Part shown: in pieces, positions 33,703 through 42,796 of the stretch
How the letters are laid out: every line of letters starts with the position of its first letter
How positions within the stretch are numbered: position 1 is the stretch's first letter
DNA from: Sporosarcina jiandibaonis
GTDB taxonomy: Bacteria; Bacillota; Bacilli; Bacillales_A; Planococcaceae
Assembly (NCBI RefSeq): GCF_013184495.1
Contig: NZ_JAAOIY010000008.1
Coordinates: 1 to 64,000, forward strand
Length of the DNA: 64,000 nucleotides
Reading direction: 5' to 3'
Notes under the pieces: model-generated
Seen by the model: only the letters and a program-made list of their open reading frames with translations
Databases searched by the model: none
Told to the model about the DNA's origin: nothing
Program-made: the position numbers and the translations under genes

Positions 33703-34620
33703 GTGGTACTTCTGAATGAGGTCGTCAATAAATTAGATATAGAATTTAACATTAGGTCGTTTGGTAAGGACCCTGCTTTTAGTCGATTTGTTCCTAGTGT
33801 CTATGATCCGATTCATTTTGATTGGAAAACTGCTTTTGAACCGGAGTTTACGGATTTGTTTAATGGGCTTATGATCCGAGGTGCTGAAGAGGTAGAACGT
33901 ATTTTTCTTGCGGTATTTCCTACAGACCATGTTTTGGAACGATTTATCGACGAAAGTAATACAGGGGACTTATTATTTATGCACCACCCACTGCTTATGG
34001 AATGTGGAGATCCAAATGGAAAATGGGGCAGGGGTTTTGTCCCAATAAAAGAAGAGTATATAAAAAAAATAAAGGATAAAAAGTTATCTGTTTATACTTG
34101 CCATGCCCCTTTAGATTATCACAAACAATTAGGCACGAACGTTTCAATAGCTAAATCTTTAAATGCTAATATTGTTGACGGTTTTATGCAAAATGAAAAT
34201 GGTGATAGTCTGGTATTAATTTGTAATATTAAAGGAACAAATACTGATGATTTAGAACAGGACTTGAAAGAAATCTTTGAGATTCCTTACGTTGATTTTG
34301 AAGGGCAACGTTTAAATCATATCCATACAGTTGCTATTGTAGCTGGTTGTGGAGATAAAGTAGATTGGATTAAAGAAGCAGAAGGAAAAGGTGTTTAAGC
34401 ATATATTACAGGTGAAATTCATTGCCATATTGATAATAATTATGGGAAAGTAAAATATGAAGAGATGATGGATTATGCCAAGGTCACGTCGATGTCACTC
34501 ATTGGTGTGTCACATTCTGCATCAGAATATCTTGTGAAAAAACACCTAATAAAAGATTGGTTTGAAGGCAATTTCGGGATAAAATCTATTTTAATTCCAC
34601 AAGAAAAATGGTGGTTATAG
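33703..34620 (+). pseudogene. Nif3-like (DUF34) protein interrupted by an in-frame TAA
   Basis: 305 codons that read continuously except for a TAA at 34396-34398. Upstream part: LLFMHHPLLME (metal-binding His), YTCHAPLDYH and VAIVAGCGD. Downstream part in the same frame: AYITGEIHCHIDNN, then a VSHSASEYL segment and the end at TAG 34620. The Nif3/DUF34 family binds two metals using residues on both sides of the stop, so the truncated form should be inactive. GTG 33703 is taken as start (AAAGGAGA about 9 nt upstream). A TCA-to-TAA change would explain the lesion. Confidence 0.8.
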
Positions 34621-34812
34621 AAAGTTAAGGATTTTCTAATGTGAAAATACTGTACTTAAAGTAATTAAGCTCATGAAGAGTTCATCTATCAGATCAACCG
34701 GGTGAAGCGGACTTTCTTATGGGGCCTGAACTCGTATTCTACAGGGAGAATGAATTTGATAGTATTTAATGTCGGGATGTATTTGCGTTTGTCCGAACAT
34801 GTTGAATTAAAC

Positions 34813-34849
34813 GAAAAAACTTCCTCGCAATGGTTAATCGGGGAAGTTT
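34813..34849 (-). terminator. Terminator for the minus-strand lipoprotein
   Basis: AAACTTCCTCG (34817-34827) with CGGGGAAGTTT (34839-34849); reading minus, the stem ends in a T6 run. Confidence 0.8.
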
Positions 34850-34856
34850 ATTTATA

Positions 34857-35914
34857 TTATTTTGTATAAATAACACCGATTTCCGCTTTATTTGTACCTT
34901 CCGTCATATTAAACTTCAACATCAAGTGACCTTCGTTATCAAAAGAAGCAAAAAATGGATTTTCTTCTTTAGTAATCTCAACATCAATTCGAACAGGTTC
35001 ATCGTCTTTAAATTCATAAAAAAATAATTCATTGTTACTGTCCAGAACGGCTACTTTATTGGCGAATGTATCAAAATAATTAATGTACTCTCATGTTCGA
35101 AAGTATGGTATTCATTGGTGGCTATATCCAAATAACCAAACTCTTGTGAAGTCCAATTCCTATCATCATCAAAATTGATAGAAAAAATTTTACCGTTACT
35201 ATAAGTCGCATATCCGGGAAAGGTTTTTGGAGCCTTGTAGTTTTCAGTACTTTTACTTTCAATATCATATAGAATGTAATAGCCTTGCCCATCTTCTGTA
35301 TCGGTCCATAATAATTTATTATCCTCTATATGAACAAAAGCATTATATAAGGAATAATCATTCATTTTTGCTACACTAATGGTTTCATTGGTGATAAGAT
35401 TATGCAATTTAACTTCCACAGTAATTCCATCGTCAACCAATTGTGTCCAAGCGACATACTCATGATAGAGTTCAGGTGATAGAATGGTTAAATATTTAGG
35501 ATTAGTTTCAGCAAGTGTCTGTATTTTACCGCTTGAACGTTCCATTGACAATATCTTTTCATAATATCCATCACTACTTGAATCAACCCAAATTAACCAG
35601 TCTTCATTCACCTGAGTCGCTTGCATAGAGGATTCATCATATTCCGATTCATACAAAACTTCTCTATCTCCATTATCAATATTATATTGAATCAATGTAT
35701 CCACATCGAACGAATCACTTGTATTACGATTGATAGGAACAAACATTTCATCTCCTTGAATAACAGGATGATTGTAATTGGCAAAAGGTATTTCGATAAC
35801 AGTCTCTTTCATTTCTTCCGCTTCTTTTATTTTTTCAGTTTCGACTTCCTTATTTACACATCCTGCTAAGAGGATAACCATGAGTGCGATGAATAGATTG
35901 ATATGTTTATCCAT
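34857..35914 (-). pseudogene. Lipoprotein with beta-propeller-like repeats, frameshifted near its end
   Basis: Reading minus from ATG 35914 (GGGGG site upstream): signal peptide with lipobox LLAGC, then repeated DWLIWVD / YVAWTQ / KLLWTDT / YATYSNGK motifs spaced like propeller blades. The open frame ends at 35051, but the neighbouring frame continues NYFDTFANKVAVLDSNNELF... to a stop at 34857, just before the terminator. A one-base loss near 35085 explains this. The last ~75 residues are therefore detached. The frame upstream of 35914 stays open to 36067 (TNGEWVATSDNNLIW), which may be a remnant of another gene. Confidence 0.7.
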
Positions 35915-36209
35915 TAATTTCCCCCTATCTGTATTAAGGCAGGACCAGATAAGATTATTATCACTAGTCGCTACCCATTCACCATTAGTAAGCCATTGCC
36001 ATGTTAGTACCAGCTCTGTCTGCTTTGCCGTTTGGGGTAGTCGAACATACCGGAGCCCCCAAATCACCTATAGGTACTAAAACTTCGTTTAATTATCATT
36101 TAATTCCTCCATTTATAAAATAAGTTACAAGCGTTAAGGTGATAATAGCCTATATAGAATATTAAGACAATACAGAAAGCGGATAGAAAATACTGGAGGG
36201 TGTGAGATT

Positions 36210-36359
36210 ATGGAAAAGAGGTTCGGTAAACAGATCATTGTTCTATTATCGTTGTTATTTATCTCGGTGGGATGCAACAAAAGCAACACAAAGATTGATG
36301 TAACTCAGCTAGTTGACATGGATACTCTCTCAAGAGTAATGGTGTATCCTATTTTGTGA
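36210..36359 (+). pseudogene. Truncated lipoprotein N-terminus
   Basis: 49 codons: a signal peptide with lipobox ISVGC, then NKSNTKIDVTQL, and a sudden stop. GGAGGGTGTGAG lies before ATG 36210. A normal lipoprotein would be much longer; the downstream half has been replaced by unrelated sequence (see the fragment at 36349-36525). Confidence 0.55.
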
Positions 36360-36525
36360 TGAATATATACCCGAAAGAATCCATGACGATGTTCCGTTTC
36401 TCATGTGACTCTGTATTTCCATCCGTAACTAAGTCAATCATGTTGTTCTCTGAACGATGAGAAAAATACGTAATTCGATTGTTGTTCCAATTATCATTCA
36501 ATCGACTTTTACAATCCGAAATCAA
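36349..36525 (-). pseudogene. C-terminal gene fragment, minus strand
   Basis: An open minus-strand stretch of about 58 codons (RLNDNWNNNRITYFSHR, then NMIDLVTDGNTES and DSFGYIFITK) ends in TAG at 36349. It lacks a start and ribosome site. The composition looks coding. It is joined tail-on to the truncated lipoprotein, probably by a deletion. The rest of the gap to 36801 holds nothing I can support. Confidence 0.4.
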
Positions 36526-36801
36526 TTATATATTTAGGTTGGATTCCATATGGATTCAGTCTTTTTTGTGTTTGTGCAATTCTAATATACGCGTATAGCT
36601 ATTTAAAATAATAAGCCGAGTTTTACGGTATCTCAACTTATCGCAACTTGGCGAAATTAATATATGATATCTTTCCGTATAATCCTTTCCATGATAGATA
36701 CAATAATGAATGAGCTACAATAACGTACTTATATTCCAATGGTCATTACAATCATTCATTCAGATTGCGGGAAACTAATTTTTCGGGAAGAGGTAAGGTC
36801 G

Positions 36802-37746
36802 ATGACTAAAAAAAGTATTAAAGAGGGTAGAAAGGGTATTGGCCTCGGCGCTACTTCCGCTGTTGCTTGGGGAGTCGATACAGTAATCATTGGCGTTATC
36901 ATAGCGAGTACGCCATTTAAAGAGGCCGTGATGCTTGCTCCGATTATAGCTGCGTTCATGCACGACTTTTTCTCTTCAATATGGATATCTTTGTTGATGA
37001 TTATAAAGGGCGAATTTTTAAATGTCTTAAAGCTGTATAAAACGAAAAGCGGTGCGATTTTAGTGTTAGGCGCATTGTCGGGCGGACCTTTGGCAATGAG
37101 CTTTTACTTTCTTGGTATTCAATATGCCGGAGTCACCTATGCGGCAAGTATTGCTTCTATATTTCCTGGCATAGGAGCGGTGCTTGCATTCTTTTTTTTG
37201 AAGGAAAAAATGAATAGAAGAACTTGGTCTGGTGTTGTGCTAAGTATCATCGGTGTCATTGTACTGGCTTATGTGCCAACGAAGTTTGACACCGAAAGCA
37301 CCTTTTTCATCGGAATATTGTTTGCGTTGGGAGCTGCCATATTTTGGGGTCTTGAAGGCGTGATTGGCGCTTGGGGGATGAGAGGAAAAGACGTCGTACC
37401 GCTATATGCGATTAATATTAGGCAAATGACTTCCGCGCTCAGTTATGCAATCATACTTGTACCATTACTGCATGGCTATCCTTTAGTATTTGAAGCGGCA
37501 ACATCCGATATCGTATGGCTTATCGTCATCGCCGGATTTTTAGGGACTGCTAATTATTCCTTATACTATTCGTCCATTAATTTAATCGGTGCCGCTAGGG
37601 GTCAATCTCTGAACAATACGTACGTATTTTGGGCAATCTTAACTGAAATTGTGTTTATTGGCACTCGGGTCAACTTCCAATTTGTCATAGGCGCAATCAT
37701 CGTACTTATTGGGTCTATACTCGTTTCTGGAAATATAAAAAAGTAA
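36802..37746 (+). CDS. DMT-family transporter (EamA domains)
   Basis: 314 aa, ten predicted membrane spans in two EamA repeats; each repeat has a conserved segment (FLGIQYAGVTYAASIASIFP, and YYSSINLIGAARGQSLNNTY). Drug/metabolite transporter superfamily; the substrate is unknown. ATG 36802 is chosen over upstream codons because GAGGTAAGG lies 5-10 nt before it. It stands alone between the debris region and dus. Confidence 0.85.
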   Translation: MTKKSIKEGRKGIGLGATSAVAWGVDTVIIGVIIASTPFKEAVMLAPIIAAFMHDFFSSIWISLLMIIKGEFLNVLKLYKTKSGAILVLGALSGGPLAMSFYFLGIQYAGVTYAASIASIFPGIGAVLAFFFLKEKMNRRTWSGVVLSIIGVIVLAYVPTKFDTESTFFIGILFALGAAIFWGLEGVIGAWGMRGKDVVPLYAINIRQMTSALSYAIILVPLLHGYPLVFEAATSDIVWLIVIAGFLGTANYSLYYSSINLIGAARGQSLNNTYVFWAILTEIVFIGTRVNFQFVIGAIIVLIGSILVSGNIKK

Positions 37747-37748
37747 AG

Positions 37749-37834
37749 AACTAATTGGGATAAGATATATTGTATGAACGGTGTCAGGGAGCGATTCAGG
37801 TACCGTTCATTACATGAACTTACTCCAATTAGTT
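37749..37834. terminator. Nested hairpin after the DMT transporter
   Basis: Outer arms AACTAATTGG (37749-37758) and CCAATTAGTT (37825-37834) are perfect complements, as are inner arms GAACGGT (37776-37782) and ACCGTTC (37802-37808). The T run is weak (GATTTT). It could be a terminator or a small palindromic repeat. Confidence 0.5.
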
Positions 37835-38159
37835 GATTTTGCACACGTTTTCTTGAATTTAATAATTTAAGTGAATTACTAACGAACACTATTTGACATC
37901 ATCTATTAACAGGAATTTTCCAGCAAAATGCAGTAGAAGCCTAGCTATCCCCATGTTCTATATCACCTGATCTACTTAGATTTACTTTGAACTCTTTAAT
38001 GCTTAATATTAAAGTGTATACTAATAGAATGTTGCTATAGTTTGATAAAAATTACTTAAGCATGGTATATCTCTAAAGAAGCAGAGACATTTATGCTTTT
38101 TTATTTTGGAAACACCGTTTTAAGCTGGTGTCCCATCATGAAAGGATTTGAATTTAACA
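37835..38159. other. Intergenic region upstream of dus
   Basis: AT-rich. AAGCAT (38058-38063) can pair with ATGCTT (38093-38098) around an inner TCTCT/AGAGA stem, followed by T6. This is a possible leader terminator or attenuator ~60 bp before dus. No known riboswitch consensus is seen. Confidence 0.45.
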
Positions 38160-39116
38160 ATGAAAGATAATTTTTGGCGTGATTTACCACGACCGTTTTT
38201 TGTGCTGGCACCAATGGAAGATGTGACGGATGTTGTTTTTCGCCATGTAGTGAGTGAAGCAGCTAGACCTGATGTGTTTTTTACAGAGTTTACAAACACA
38301 GAGAGTTATTGTCACCCAGAGGGAAAAGATAGTGTGCGCGGTCGTTTGACTTTTACAGAAGATGAACAACCGATTGTCGCCCATATATGGGGGGATAAGC
38401 CTGAATACTTCAGAGAAATGAGTATTGGCATGGCGGAATTAGGCTTTCGAGGTTTGGATATTAATATGGGCTGTCCTGTGCCTAATGTGGCATCGAAAGG
38501 GAAGGGAAGCGGCCTTATCCTGCGTCCAGAAGTTGCAGCAGAGATCATACAAGCATCAAAAGCAGGAGGTTTGCCTGTCAGTGTAAAAACAAGGCTTGGT
38601 TACAGCGATGTAGACGAATGGCATGACTGGCTAACACACTTATTGAAACAAGACATCGCTAATCTTTCCATTCACCTGCGTACAAGAAAAGAAATGAGCA
38701 AAGTCGATGCTCATTGGGAATTGATTCCGGAGATTAAAGAGCTTCGCGACCAAATAGCACCAGACACACTATTAACAATCAATGGGGATATTCCCGACCG
38801 TCAAACTGGTTTGGAGCTCTTCGAAAAATACGGTGTTGATGGGATTATGATTGGGCGTGGTATTTTTAATAACCCATTCGCCTTTGAAAAAGAGCCGAGA
38901 GAACATAGTAGTGAGGAGTTTCTAGATCTCTTAAGGTTACAACTTGACCTTCATGATAAATATTCAAAATTAGAATTACGTTCATTCAAAGCTCTTCATC
39001 GCTTTTTTAAGATATATGTTCGTGGGTTTCGAGGAGCTGCAGAATTAAGAAATCAAATGATGAGCACAGAGTCAACAGATGAAGTGCGTACATTGCTCGA
39101 TAACTTTGACGGATAG
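38160..39116 (+). CDS. tRNA-dihydrouridine synthase
   Basis: 318 aa FMN-dependent Dus-family TIM barrel that reduces uridine in the tRNA D-loop. LAPMEDVTD near residue 17 (FMN), the active-site Cys in [15 protein letters not shown] near 103, VSVKTRLGY near 142 and [12 protein letters not shown] near 230 are present. ATG 38160 has AAAGGA 13 nt upstream; a TTG at 38148 is possible. It differs from the usual DusB copy found near lysS in Bacillales. Confidence 0.88.
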   Translation: MKDNFWRDLPRPFFVLAPMEDVTDVVFRHVVSEAARPDVFFTEFTNTESYCHPEGKDSVRGRLTFTEDEQPIVAHIWGDKPEYFREMSIGMAELGFRGLDINMGCPVPNVASKGKGSGLILRPEVAAEIIQASKAGGLPVSVKTRLGYSDVDEWHDWLTHLLKQDIANLSIHLRTRKEMSKVDAHWELIPEIKELRDQIAPDTLLTINGDIPDRQTGLELFEKYGVDGIMIGRGIFNNPFAFEKEPREHSSEEFLDLLRLQLDLHDKYSKLELRSFKALHRFFKIYVRGFRGAAELRNQMMSTESTDEVRTLLDNFDG

Positions 39117-39268
39117 AATATTGATTATACAGAGAAAGAGGAGAAGTTCCTTATATTTCAGGGGAAAGCGAGTGTCAGGTACAATGTAACAGACTTGCGT
39201 CTTGAAGCTATTCCAGGTGCATCGATAATATTTATAGTTACTGTACCTCAATATTAATAAATATTTAG

Positions 39269-39457
39269 TGTCTAAACAGGTTAGGCCATGCTTTACCTGG
39301 ATATGGAGGAGTTGGCCTTTCAGTCTCTCAAGACACTACAACATATCTAACCCGATATAGTCTCAGTTTTCTACAACAAGATTCTGGGATTATTTTTTTT
39401 GACGAAAAGTCACAACGTTTTCTTTTAGACGAATCACAAAGTTTTGTCTGTACGTGA
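39269..39457 (+). pseudogene. C-terminal remnant of an unrecognised gene
   Basis: 62 open codons ending at TGA 39455, with protein-like composition (RLGHALPGYGGVGLSVSQ, then YLTRYSLSFLQQ, FFDEKSQRFLLDESQ). Preceded by a stop and with no start or ribosome site. It reads as the tail of a lost protein. Family not recognised. Confidence 0.45.
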
Positions 39458-39524
39458 CAAATTTGAGACTGTTCATTCCAAGGAATAATTAGGATTGATT
39501 ATTCATCTAATAAAATACCATATG

Positions 39525-39555
39525 AAATCGTCCTACAAGATTGGACGATTTTTTT
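39525..39555 (+). terminator. Hairpin terminator in the dus-rpiR gap
   Basis: AAATCGTCC (39525-39533) and GGACGATTT (39543-39551) are perfect complements, followed by T. There is no intact gene just upstream, so it may terminate the lost gene. Confidence 0.75.
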
Positions 39556-39570
39556 GTCTGGAATATGAAA

Positions 39571-39616
39571 AGGGCTGTTCCAGAAAATTGCTTTCACTGA
39601 CTTTCTGGACGACCCC
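39571..39616. repeat. GGGCTGTTCCAGAAA-type hairpin
   Basis: AGGGCTGTTCCAGAAA and TTTCTGGACGACCCC form a long imperfect stem. Similar hairpins occur at the ends of, or after, insertion sequences in Bacillales, but no transposase remnant is visible here. Confidence 0.4.
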
Positions 39617-39752
39617 TCGTTATAGTGTAATCCATGATAATTGGTTTTGTGCTTCCGTACTGGGGGAATTCTCCCATAAACGCCATGTCGAGTTACACAT
39701 TAAAGATTCAGAAAGTAGATTGTATTCTGTGAAACTATATGTTAAATTAGTT

Positions 39753-39780
39753 TATAATCAGTATTGAAGTTTGAACTTCA
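39753..39780 (+). promoter_or_regulatory. rpiR promoter (-10) and overlapping palindromic operator
   Basis: TATAAT (39753-39758) is followed by the perfect palindrome TGAAGTTTGAACTTCA (39765-39780), which covers the predicted start site. A half-site CACTTCAA lies near 39805. The -35 element is weak. An autorepressor site for the adjacent RpiR-type regulator is the simplest reading. Confidence 0.6.
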
Positions 39781-39823
39781 TTTATTGAAATAAAAAATCC
39801 TGCACTTCAAATGGTGATCAATT

Positions 39824-40684
39824 ATGAAATTTAAAGAGCTCGTGCATGAGCATTTCCATAAACTGTCGAAAAGTCAAAAGCTAGTCGCTGCCTACGTATT
39901 GGATCATCCCCGGAATGTCGCTGTGTCTTCGGCGCAGGAAATCGGCATGATAATCGGGGTGAGTGAAACGACGGTAATCCGCTTTTGTTATAGTCTTGGA
40001 TTTTCCGGTTATTCAGAATTGCAAAAGACCACCCGGGAGCAACTATTATTCCAAGAAAGCAGTTTGTATACTTATCAACAATCCAAGCTTGAATTGGAAA
40101 AATCACCCCATTTCTATGAACAAGTGATGGAACAGGATTGTCGTTCCATTGTGGAAACAATCAAGCAGATCAATGAGACAGATTACGAAACGGCAATTAC
40201 ACATTTATCAAAAGCAGAAACGGTTTATATTTTGGGGCTTCGTTCATCCTACGCTGCGGCAAATTGGCTCACCTATACACTTGGGCTAGTCAGGCATGAC
40301 GTCCGGCTCATTCGGATAGAGGCGGAAGATGTTATTCGAACGATTAGTACCATGAATGATCAATCTGTATTAGTTGCCATTTCTTTCCATCGCTATCTAA
40401 AAGAAACAATCCGTATTGCTGAGTTGGCCAGTGATCAGCAAGCCTATGTCATTGCGATTACAGACTCATTGTTGGCACCTGTTCAAGCGCATAGTGATGT
40501 GCTATTTCCCATTCATTCACCGAATAAATCCACACTTGATGCGACGACTGCTTTGTTTTCGTTTATGAATGCGATGGTTGCCGGGGTGTCCGTGAAGGAA
40601 AAAGATAACTTCGAAAAACGTCAAGAGACCTATCAATCTTTGAAAAGTGATTTCTTATTTGTGGAAGGGACGGAGAAACAATGA
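39824..40684 (+). CDS. MurR/RpiR-family transcriptional regulator
   Basis: 286 aa. N-terminal HTH_6 domain (about residues 1-77; SKSQKLVAAYVLDHP and GVSETTVIRFCYSLGFSGYSEL) and a C-terminal SIS sugar-isomerase domain (about 125-255; YILGLRSSYAAAN, VLVAISFHRYLKETI). Such regulators usually sense phosphosugars. Here it heads a cluster of acyltransferase, racemase and transporter genes, so it probably controls them. The ATG lies 58 nt downstream of the palindrome. Confidence 0.87.
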   Translation: MKFKELVHEHFHKLSKSQKLVAAYVLDHPRNVAVSSAQEIGMIIGVSETTVIRFCYSLGFSGYSELQKTTREQLLFQESSLYTYQQSKLELEKSPHFYEQVMEQDCRSIVETIKQINETDYETAITHLSKAETVYILGLRSSYAAANWLTYTLGLVRHDVRLIRIEAEDVIRTISTMNDQSVLVAISFHRYLKETIRIAELASDQQAYVIAITDSLLAPVQAHSDVLFPIHSPNKSTLDATTALFSFMNAMVAGVSVKEKDNFEKRQETYQSLKSDFLFVEGTEKQ

Positions 40685-40741
40685 AATGGACATTGCGTTG
40701 GGCTTCGTACAGATATCGATAGAAAAAAAGGACGTGATTCA

Positions 40742-41584
40742 ATGAATGCAAATATTACAACGCGCAAATTGGAGACAATTGAAGATATGCGTCTCATGCA
40801 ATCCCTTGAAAAAACAGTATGGGGATCGGAGTCGATTCCAATCCATCAAACCTATACAGCAGTCACAAATGGAGGCCTAATGCTTGGCGCTTTCGACGGC
40901 GAGAAAATCGTCGGATTCTCATACGGATTTACTGGATTTGCAAATGGAAAAACGTATTTATGTTCCCATATGCTCGGGATCCATCCCGATTACCAGCTGA
41001 TGGGAATCGGAAAAACGTTGAAGGAAGAGCAACGAAAATTCGCCATAGATATGGGTTATGACCTGATAACATGGACATTCGATCCGTTGGAAAGCCGGAA
41101 CGCGTATTTGAATTTGTCGAAGTTATATGGGGTATGCGAAATTTATTTAGAAAATTGGTACGGTGAAATGGAAGACGGTTTGAACAAAGGATTACCTACT
41201 GATCGTTTTAAAATCGAATGGTGGATTACGAGTAAAAGGGTCGAAGAAAGCTATATTCCGACAATTGATCGTTTTGATCGTCCGTTTACGGTGGGAAGTT
41301 CCGAACAGGGAAATCCAATTCTAGAATGGGGTGAACGGGATATTCCGATCAACAGTGCCGGTATTGAAATCCCAATACCCGAAAATTTTCAGTTGATTAA
41401 ACAAAATGAGCCGCAGCTTGCACTGGATTGGCGACTGAAAATTAGGGAAATCTTCCAAACGCTCTTCCGTGCAGAGTATGCTTTGGTAAGCGTCAATCGA
41501 ACGACATATGGCATCCACTATTACCAAGTGGTCAAAAGAAATACAATCCCATTGAATACGAATGAAAGAGGAGAAATCGAATGA
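40742..41584 (+). CDS. GNAT-family N-acyltransferase paired with racemase
   Basis: 280 aa, longer than usual GNATs. The acetyl-CoA loop region is at about residues 75-105 ([23 protein letters not shown]; the pyrophosphate loop is QLMGIG). The C-terminal half has no motif I know. Homologues are commonly encoded beside N-acylamino acid racemase. It overlaps the next gene by 4 bp (ATGA), so they are coupled. Predicted substrate is an amino acid, acylated on nitrogen; this rests on the neighbour. Confidence 0.75.
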   Translation: MNANITTRKLETIEDMRLMQSLEKTVWGSESIPIHQTYTAVTNGGLMLGAFDGEKIVGFSYGFTGFANGKTYLCSHMLGIHPDYQLMGIGKTLKEEQRKFAIDMGYDLITWTFDPLESRNAYLNLSKLYGVCEIYLENWYGEMEDGLNKGLPTDRFKIEWWITSKRVEESYIPTIDRFDRPFTVGSSEQGNPILEWGERDIPINSAGIEIPIPENFQLIKQNEPQLALDWRLKIREIFQTLFRAEYALVSVNRTTYGIHYYQVVKRNTIPLNTNERGEIE

Positions 41585-42693
41585 TCATTCAAGAAATCAC
41601 CATCCGTAAAATGAAAATGATGATGAAGCATCCGTTTACAACAAGTTTCGGTACATTACATGAAAAGGATTTTCTATTGTTAGAGGCGAAAGATGAGCTG
41701 GGCAATAGCGGCTGGGGTGAGTCTGTTGCATTCAACGCGCCTTGGTATAATGAAGAGACGCTTGAAACGAATTTGCATATCATCCAAGACTTTCTGATTC
41801 CACTCATATTAGGAAAAGAAATAGGACATCCCGATGAAGTGAGTGAACTTTTCAGCGCTATCCGTAAAAACAACATGGCGAAATCGACCGTTGAAGGGGC
41901 TATTTGGGACTTATATGCCAAACGGAACCAGATGACATTGGCGCAAGCTTTAGGCGGGGAGCGCGACAAAATTGAAGTCGGAATCAGCATTGGGATCCAT
42001 GAACATATCGAAGATTTGATTGCAACCGTCCGTGGCTTTGTAGAGGAAGGTTATAAACGTATCAAGGTGAAAATCAAACCGGGATATGACGTCGAAGTGA
42101 TGCGCGAGCTCCGGAAGCAGTTCCCAGACGTACCGCTCATGGCGGACGCCAACTCGGCTTATACACTGGATGATATCGAACTGTTGAAACAGCTTGACGC
42201 GTTTGACTTGACCATGATTGAACAACCACTTGCGTCAGATGATATTATCGACCATGCGACATTGCAGAAACAAATGTCTACACCGATTTGTTTGGATGAA
42301 AGTATTCATTCCCTTGAAGACTCGCGGAAAGCATTGGAACTCGGGAGCACAAAAATCATCAATATTAAAATCGGCCGAGTCGGTGGCTTAACGGAAGCCA
42401 AGAAAATACATGATTATTGCATGGAACGAAACATTCCAGTTTGGTGTGGTGGCATGCTGGAATCGGGCATCGGGCGTGCCCATAATGTGGCGTTGACGAC
42501 ATTGCCGAACTTCGTCTTGCCAGGCGATACTGCCGGTTCCTCCCGTTATTGGGAAGAAGATGTTATTGCGCCAGAAGTGGTCGTGGAAGACGGCTATATT
42601 ACGGTGCCGAAAGCATATGGAATCGGTTATGAACCAAATTTCAATGCAATGGACAAGTTTACAATCGAAAAATACCATTTTAGCGCCGAATAA
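41581..42693 (+). CDS. o-Succinylbenzoate synthase/N-acylamino acid racemase family enzyme
   Basis: 370 aa enolase-superfamily enzyme. The two catalytic Lys (RIKVKIKPG near residue 163; NIKIGRVGG near 263) and the metal ligands ADANSAY, EQPLA and CLDESIH are all present. The family includes MenC and promiscuous N-succinylamino acid racemases. No other men genes are near, and it is coupled to a GNAT gene, so the racemase role is favoured. A short hairpin follows the gene. Confidence 0.85.
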   Translation: MIIQEITIRKMKMMMKHPFTTSFGTLHEKDFLLLEAKDELGNSGWGESVAFNAPWYNEETLETNLHIIQDFLIPLILGKEIGHPDEVSELFSAIRKNNMAKSTVEGAIWDLYAKRNQMTLAQALGGERDKIEVGISIGIHEHIEDLIATVRGFVEEGYKRIKVKIKPGYDVEVMRELRKQFPDVPLMADANSAYTLDDIELLKQLDAFDLTMIEQPLASDDIIDHATLQKQMSTPICLDESIHSLEDSRKALELGSTKIINIKIGRVGGLTEAKKIHDYCMERNIPVWCGGMLESGIGRAHNVALTTLPNFVLPGDTAGSSRYWEEDVIAPEVVVEDGYITVPKAYGIGYEPNFNAMDKFTIEKYHFSAE

Positions 42694-42698
42694 TAAAG

Positions 42699-42731
42699 AT
42701 CATGTGGGTGAACAAGCATCCACATGATTTC
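42699..42731 (+). terminator. Weak hairpin between racemase and ykvI-like gene
   Basis: ATCATGTGG (42699-42707) pairs with CCACATGAT (42720-42728), then TTTCTT. It may reduce rather than stop read-through. Confidence 0.6.
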
Positions 42732-42796
42732 TTCCGGCTGCCGAATTCGGAAAATTTAAATATATCAAATGAGATCAGTTAGCAGGGGGAATGTTT

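Noticed and set aside
34793-34800. Single PurBox-like CCGAACAT
   Set aside because: There is no inverted partner at 16-18 nt and no purine gene downstream.
34830-35027. 65-codon plus-strand frame
   Set aside because: It is the antisense of the detached tail of the frameshifted lipoprotein gene.
39262-39405. Structured RNA or riboswitch candidate: AGTGTCT/AGACACT stem, GGTTAG/CTAACC pseudoknot-like pairing and a stem followed by T8
   Set aside because: The same bases form a 62-codon frame with clearly protein-like composition that ends at TGA 39455; the pairings are better explained by chance within a gene remnant.
39495-39767. 90-codon plus-strand frame before rpiR
   Set aside because: It spans a terminator hairpin, an IS-like hairpin and the rpiR promoter; composition is not protein-like and no ribosome site is seen.
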